Assembly: GCF_009812035.1 (NCBI RefSeq)
Contig: NZ_VZIZ01000036.1
Coordinates: 31,273-95,272, forward strand
Origin: Psychrobacter nivimaris
GTDB lineage: Bacteria > Pseudomonadota > Gammaproteobacteria > Pseudomonadales > Moraxellaceae
Direction: 5' to 3'
Length of the DNA stretch: 64,000 bases
In this document: positions 60,438 through 64,000 of the stretch, piece after piece
Layout: every line of letters starts with the position of its first letter
Numbering within the stretch: position 1 is the first letter of the stretch
Program-made: the position numbers and the translations under genes
Notes under the pieces: generated by a model
Told to the model about the DNA's origin: nothing
Seen by the model: the letters and a program-made list of their open reading frames with translations, nothing else
Database searches by the model: none

Positions 60438-60911
60438 ATGCCAAGACGTCGCGTCGTTGCTGCCCGTGAGATCCTACCGGATCCTAAGTTTGGTAGCCAA
60501 ACTGTTGCAAAATTCATCAACCATGTAATGAGTGATGGTAAAAAATCTACTGCTGAGCGTATCGTTTACGGTGCACTTGAGACAGTAAGTGAGAAGCGTA
60601 AAGTTGAAGATCCAGTATCTTTCTTCGAAGAAGTGCTAGAAAATGTACGCCCAATGGTAGAAGTAAAAGCTCGCCGCGTTGGCGGTGCAACCTATCAAGT
60701 ACCAATGGAAGTACGCCCCTCCCGTCGTACTGCATTGGCTATGCGTTGGTTAGCTGAAGCTGCTGCTAAGCGTTCTGAAAAATCAATGGCTTTGCGTTTA
60801 GCTGGCGAATTGAATGATGCTGCTGATGGCAAAGGCGCTGCTATGAAAAAGCGTGACGAAGTTCACCGCATGGCAGATGCTAACAAAGCATTCTCTCATT
60901 ACCGTTTCTAA
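60438..60911 (+). CDS. rpsG: 30S ribosomal protein S7
   Basis: 157 residues starting [20 protein letters not shown], with the 16S rRNA-binding [23 protein letters not shown] region and [15 protein letters not shown]. It ends AFSHYRF. AAGGAA site before the ATG. The 218-bp spacer after rpsL is longer than the roughly 100 bp found in E. coli. Confidence 0.98.
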   Translation: MPRRRVVAAREILPDPKFGSQTVAKFINHVMSDGKKSTAERIVYGALETVSEKRKVEDPVSFFEEVLENVRPMVEVKARRVGGATYQVPMEVRPSRRTALAMRWLAEAAAKRSEKSMALRLAGELNDAADGKGAAMKKRDEVHRMADANKAFSHYRF

Positions 60912-61254
60912 GCTACTTTTTAATAGTAGCCTGAGATTAGAGGCTCAAGCCATTTAATCTTACATTGTTGTTTATTCTATTGATTGCCGCCATCATCATT
61001 CGGTCATATATAAATGTTATTTATTGATGACTGAGGTGGCGGACATCTATCCAGATGTCTCTCTTAACAAATACAGTTTTTGCTGGAGAGCATCCCAAAT
61101 TTGATGCCGCACTATTCTTAGTATTTGCTCTTTTTTTGTCCGTATTAGGCTCAATAATCAGTAAGTAATATTACGAAGCTGAACGCTTTGTCATAGAGTA
61201 TGAGGTAGAGACACAATACATTATTATATACACGACTTTTCCTAGGAAAACACT
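60912..61254. other. rpsG-fusA spacer with hairpins
   Basis: 343 bp with no gene. GCCGCCA (60986-60992) and TGGCGG (61037-61042) form the base of a long imperfect stem that also pairs TCAT with ATGA. It is followed by a compact hairpin GACATCT-atcc-AGATGTC (61042-61059). May carry processing or autoregulatory signals. Confidence 0.5.
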
Positions 61255-63381
61255 ATGGCTCGTAAAACTCCCCTAAAACGCTATCGCAATATTGGTATCT
61301 CAGCGCACATCGATGCTGGTAAGACAACCACTACAGAGCGTGTTTTATTCTATACCGGTGTTAGCCACAAAATTGGCGAAGTACATGATGGCGCAGCCAC
61401 TATGGACTGGATGGAGCAAGAACAAGAGCGTGGTATTACTATTACCTCAGCGGCAACAACTTGTTTTTGGTCAGGTATGGCTAAACAGTTTGACGAACAC
61501 CGTATCAACATCATCGATACCCCAGGTCACGTTGACTTCACGATCGAAGTTGAACGTTCTATGCGTGTACTTGATGGCGCTTGCATGGTTTACTGTGCAG
61601 TAGGCGGCGTTCAGCCACAGTCTGAGACCGTATGGCGTCAGGCGAACAAATATAAAGTACCACGTCTTGCATTTGTAAACAAAATGGATCGTGTTGGTGC
61701 TGATTTCTATCGTGTTATCGAACAGATCAAAACTCGCTTAGGCGGTAACCCTGTACCATTGGTTATTCCAATCGGTAAAGAAGATGACTTCGAAGGCGTT
61801 GTTGATCTAGTGACCATGAAAGCTATCTATTGGGACGAAGCGTCTCAAGGTATGCAGTATGATGAGCGCGAAATCCCAACTGAACTACAAGAAAAAGCAG
61901 CAGAATACCGCGAGCATCTTGTAGAAAACGCTGCTGAAGCAAACGAAGAGTTGATGAACGAATACCTAGAAAACGGTGAATTGACTGTAGAACAAATTCA
62001 CGGTGCTATTCGTCAGTTAACTATCGATAACGAAATCATCCCGCTTCTTTGTGGTACTGCCTTTAAGAACAAAGGTGTACAGAAGATGCTAGATGCCGTT
62101 ATTCAGTATCTACCTGCACCAATCGACGTACCTGCTATTAAAGGTATTCTTGATGACAAAGACGAAAGCGAAGGCAGCCGTGAAGCATCAGATGAAGCAC
62201 CTTTCTCAGCACTAGCGTTCAAAATCATGAATGACAAATTCGTTGGTAACTTAACCTTCGTACGTGTTTATTCTGGTGTAATGAAGCAGGGTAGCAGTGT
62301 TTATAACCCAGTTAAGATGAAGCGGGAGCGTGTTGGCCGTATCGTACAGATGATGGCAAACTCTCAAGAAGAGCTTGCAGAGATTCGTACTGGTGATATC
62401 GCAGCTCTAGTCGGCATGAAAGATGTGACTACTGGTGATACGCTATGTGATGAAGACAACGTGATCACTCTTGAGCGTATGGAATTCCCAGATCCAGTTA
62501 TCTCTCTAGCTGTTGAGCCAAAGACCAAAGCTGACCAAGAAAAAATGTCAATCGCTCTTGGCCGTTTGGCAAAAGAAGATCCATCGTTCCGTGTACACAC
62601 TGACGAAGAATCTGGTCAGACAATCATCAGTGGTATGGGTGAGCTACATCTAGAGATTCTTGTTGACCGTATGAAGCGTGAATTCAACGTTGAAGCAAAC
62701 ATCGGTGCACCTCAGGTTGCTTATCGTGAGACGATTCGTAACACTGTTGAACAAGAAGGCAAATTCGTACGTCAAACAGGTGGTCGTGGTAAGTTTGGTC
62801 ACGTATGGTTACGTCTTGAGCCACTTGATCCAGCTGGCGACACTGAATATGAATTCGCTGAAGAAGTTGTTGGTGGTACTGTACCAAAAGAATTCCATGG
62901 TGCTGTTGATAAAGGTATCCAAGAGCGCATGAAAAACGGCGTACTTGCAGGCTACCCAGTAGTTGGCGTAAAAGCGACCTTGTATGATGGTTCTTATCAT
63001 GACGTTGACTCTGATGAATTGTCATTTAAGATGGCTGGTTCTATGGCCTTCAGAAAAGGTTTCTTAGCAGCTGATCCAGCACTACTTGAGCCAGTAATGA
63101 AAGTAGAAGTTGAAACACCTGAAGACTACATGGGCGACATCATGGGCGATCTTAACCGTCGTCGTGGTTTGGTACAGGGTATGGAAGATCTACCTGGCGG
63201 TACTAAACAGATTCGTGCTGAAGTACCATTAGCGGAAATGTTTGGTTATGCCACTCAAATGCGCTCTATGTCACAAGGCCGTGCAACTTACTCAATGGAA
63301 TTCCAAAAGTACGCTGAAATTCCAAAATCAGTTGCTGCTGAAATCATCTCTAAGTTCAACTCTAAAGATGATGACGAGTAA
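61255..63381 (+). CDS. fusA: Elongation factor G
   Basis: GTPase that drives ribosome translocation. 708 residues. G1 [13 protein letters not shown] near residue 17, [20 protein letters not shown] and [10 protein letters not shown], then domains II-V ending [12 protein letters not shown]. Standard EF-G length. AGGAAAA before the ATG. tuf follows after 223 bp. Confidence 0.98.
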   Translation: MARKTPLKRYRNIGISAHIDAGKTTTTERVLFYTGVSHKIGEVHDGAATMDWMEQEQERGITITSAATTCFWSGMAKQFDEHRINIIDTPGHVDFTIEVERSMRVLDGACMVYCAVGGVQPQSETVWRQANKYKVPRLAFVNKMDRVGADFYRVIEQIKTRLGGNPVPLVIPIGKEDDFEGVVDLVTMKAIYWDEASQGMQYDEREIPTELQEKAAEYREHLVENAAEANEELMNEYLENGELTVEQIHGAIRQLTIDNEIIPLLCGTAFKNKGVQKMLDAVIQYLPAPIDVPAIKGILDDKDESEGSREASDEAPFSALAFKIMNDKFVGNLTFVRVYSGVMKQGSSVYNPVKMKRERVGRIVQMMANSQEELAEIRTGDIAALVGMKDVTTGDTLCDEDNVITLERMEFPDPVISLAVEPKTKADQEKMSIALGRLAKEDPSFRVHTDEESGQTIISGMGELHLEILVDRMKREFNVEANIGAPQVAYRETIRNTVEQEGKFVRQTGGRGKFGHVWLRLEPLDPAGDTEYEFAEEVVGGTVPKEFHGAVDKGIQERMKNGVLAGYPVVGVKATLYDGSYHDVDSDELSFKMAGSMAFRKGFLAADPALLEPVMKVEVETPEDYMGDIMGDLNRRRGLVQGMEDLPGGTKQIRAEVPLAEMFGYATQMRSMSQGRATYSMEFQKYAEIPKSVAAEIISKFNSKDDDE

Positions 63382-63461
63382 ATAAAGCTTACTGAAAGTG
63401 ACAATATAGAGTACGTCTGTGTATTGTCACTAAAGAATACACCAATAACTTGTTAAAAGAC

Positions 63462-63489
63462 TTGTTATTGGCCGCGATTTTCTTATAAT
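63462..63489 (+). promoter_or_regulatory. Putative promoter for tuf
   Basis: TTGTTA (63462-63467), 16-bp spacer, TATAAT (63484-63489), about 115 bp before the tuf ATG. Suggests tuf can be transcribed separately from fusA. Confidence 0.5.
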
Positions 63490-63604
63490 ATCTGCACATT
63501 AGTATGTGCAACCTTTTAACAATTATCTTAATGTGGTCAAAATCGTCTTAATAATCATATTTATATGAGTTAAGTCTTGAACCCCAAAAAAAGAGGAAAT
63601 ACCC

Positions 63605-64000
63605 ATGGCAAAGGCCAAGTTTGAACGTAACAAGCCACACGTCAACGTCGGTACAATCGGACACGTTGACCATGGTAAAACAACCCTTACCGCTGCAATC
63701 GCAACCGTAGCTGCAATCACCTCTGGTGGTGAAGCCAAAGACTACGCGTCTATTGACTCAGCACCAGAAGAAAAAGCACGTGGTATCACAATCAACACCT
63801 CACACGTAGAATATGACACAGACAGCCGTCACTACGCACACGTAGATTGCCCAGGTCACGCCGATTATGTTAAAAACATGATCACTGGTGCGGCACAGAT
63901 GGACGGCGCAATCCTAGTAGTATCTGCAACTGACGGCCCAATGCCACAGACTCGTGAGCACATCTTGCTTTCACGTCAGGTTGGCGTACCGTACATCATC
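63605..64000 (+). CDS. tuf: Elongation factor Tu (N-terminal part)
   Basis: The first 132 residues, [29 protein letters not shown] onward, include G1 GHVDHGKT, the switch I RGITIN, G3 DCPGHADY and [14 protein letters not shown]. The rest lies beyond the window. AAGAGGAAA precedes the ATG. Confidence 0.98.
   Translation, partial: MAKAKFERNKPHVNVGTIGHVDHGKTTLTAAIATVAAITSGGEAKDYASIDSAPEEKARGITINTSHVEYDTDSRHYAHVDCPGHADYVKNMITGAAQMDGAILVVSATDGPMPQTREHILLSRQVGVPYII

Overview
The window looks like chromosomal DNA of a Psychrobacter-type gammaproteobacterium (Moraxellaceae). This is inferred from protein flavour, moderately low GC, gene neighbourhoods (ibaG-murA-hisG-hisD-hisC, rsmI/yraN/dolP, rpsL-rpsG-fusA-tuf) and a habit of inserting acidic or Ser-rich linkers into conserved enzymes. 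No rRNA, tRNA, CRISPR array, insertion sequence or prophage was recognised by eye.

Layout. 1-1409 (-): clpX (cut by the window edge) and clpP. 2287-9117 (+): a complete urease cluster, ureD-ureA-ureBC(fused)-ureE-ureF-ureG and a HupE/UreJ permease, placed between clpP and its usual neighbour tig. Upstream of it lie tandem NtrC-like sites and a sigma54-like -24/-12 promoter. 9271-17659: tig (-), rdgB (-), Fe superoxide dismutase (+), a short-chain dehydrogenase (-), a Fic AMPylase-like gene (-), a DUF72 gene (-) and ispA (-). 18526-22088 (+): fadB and fadA behind a long structured leader. 22374-28125: isochorismatase-like and HD-domain hydrolases, psd (-), dtd, phoB-phoR with a Pho box, and an M23 peptidase (-). 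28323-36636: exonuclease, alpha/beta hydrolase, LOG protein, FAD oxidoreductase, secreted-repeat lipoprotein, FemAB/GNAT-like protein, YceI and zinc-free L31. 36748-41406 (-): an SGNH hydrolase overlapping nadV, then nadM-Nudix (nicotinamide salvage to NAD), then an alpha/beta hydrolase. 41990-49326: nfuA, metY, PfkB kinase, rsmI, yraN, dolP-like lipoprotein and a secreted esterase-like protein. 49491-54685 (+): ibaG, murA, hisG, hisD, hisC. 54840-57812 (-): pabB and fabB. 58312-59433: an EcsC-family protein. 59845-64000 (+): rpsL, rpsG, fusA and the start of tuf.

How it fits together. The urease cluster supplies structural subunits, four accessory proteins and a Ni2+ permease, and its promoter region suggests control by nitrogen status. 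NadV and NadM-Nudix form a two-step NAD salvage route. PhoB/PhoR with a Pho box is a phosphate-response unit, but PhoR lacks the usual membrane anchor.

I did not find an obviously new multi-gene system. The most interesting signals are the UreB-UreC fusion with an extra internal linker, the NtrC/sigma54 architecture in front of it, the soluble PhoR, near-identical hairpins flanking single genes (inverted around 33949-35040, direct around 13119-13859), and short 14-21 bp tandem repeats just upstream of several genes.
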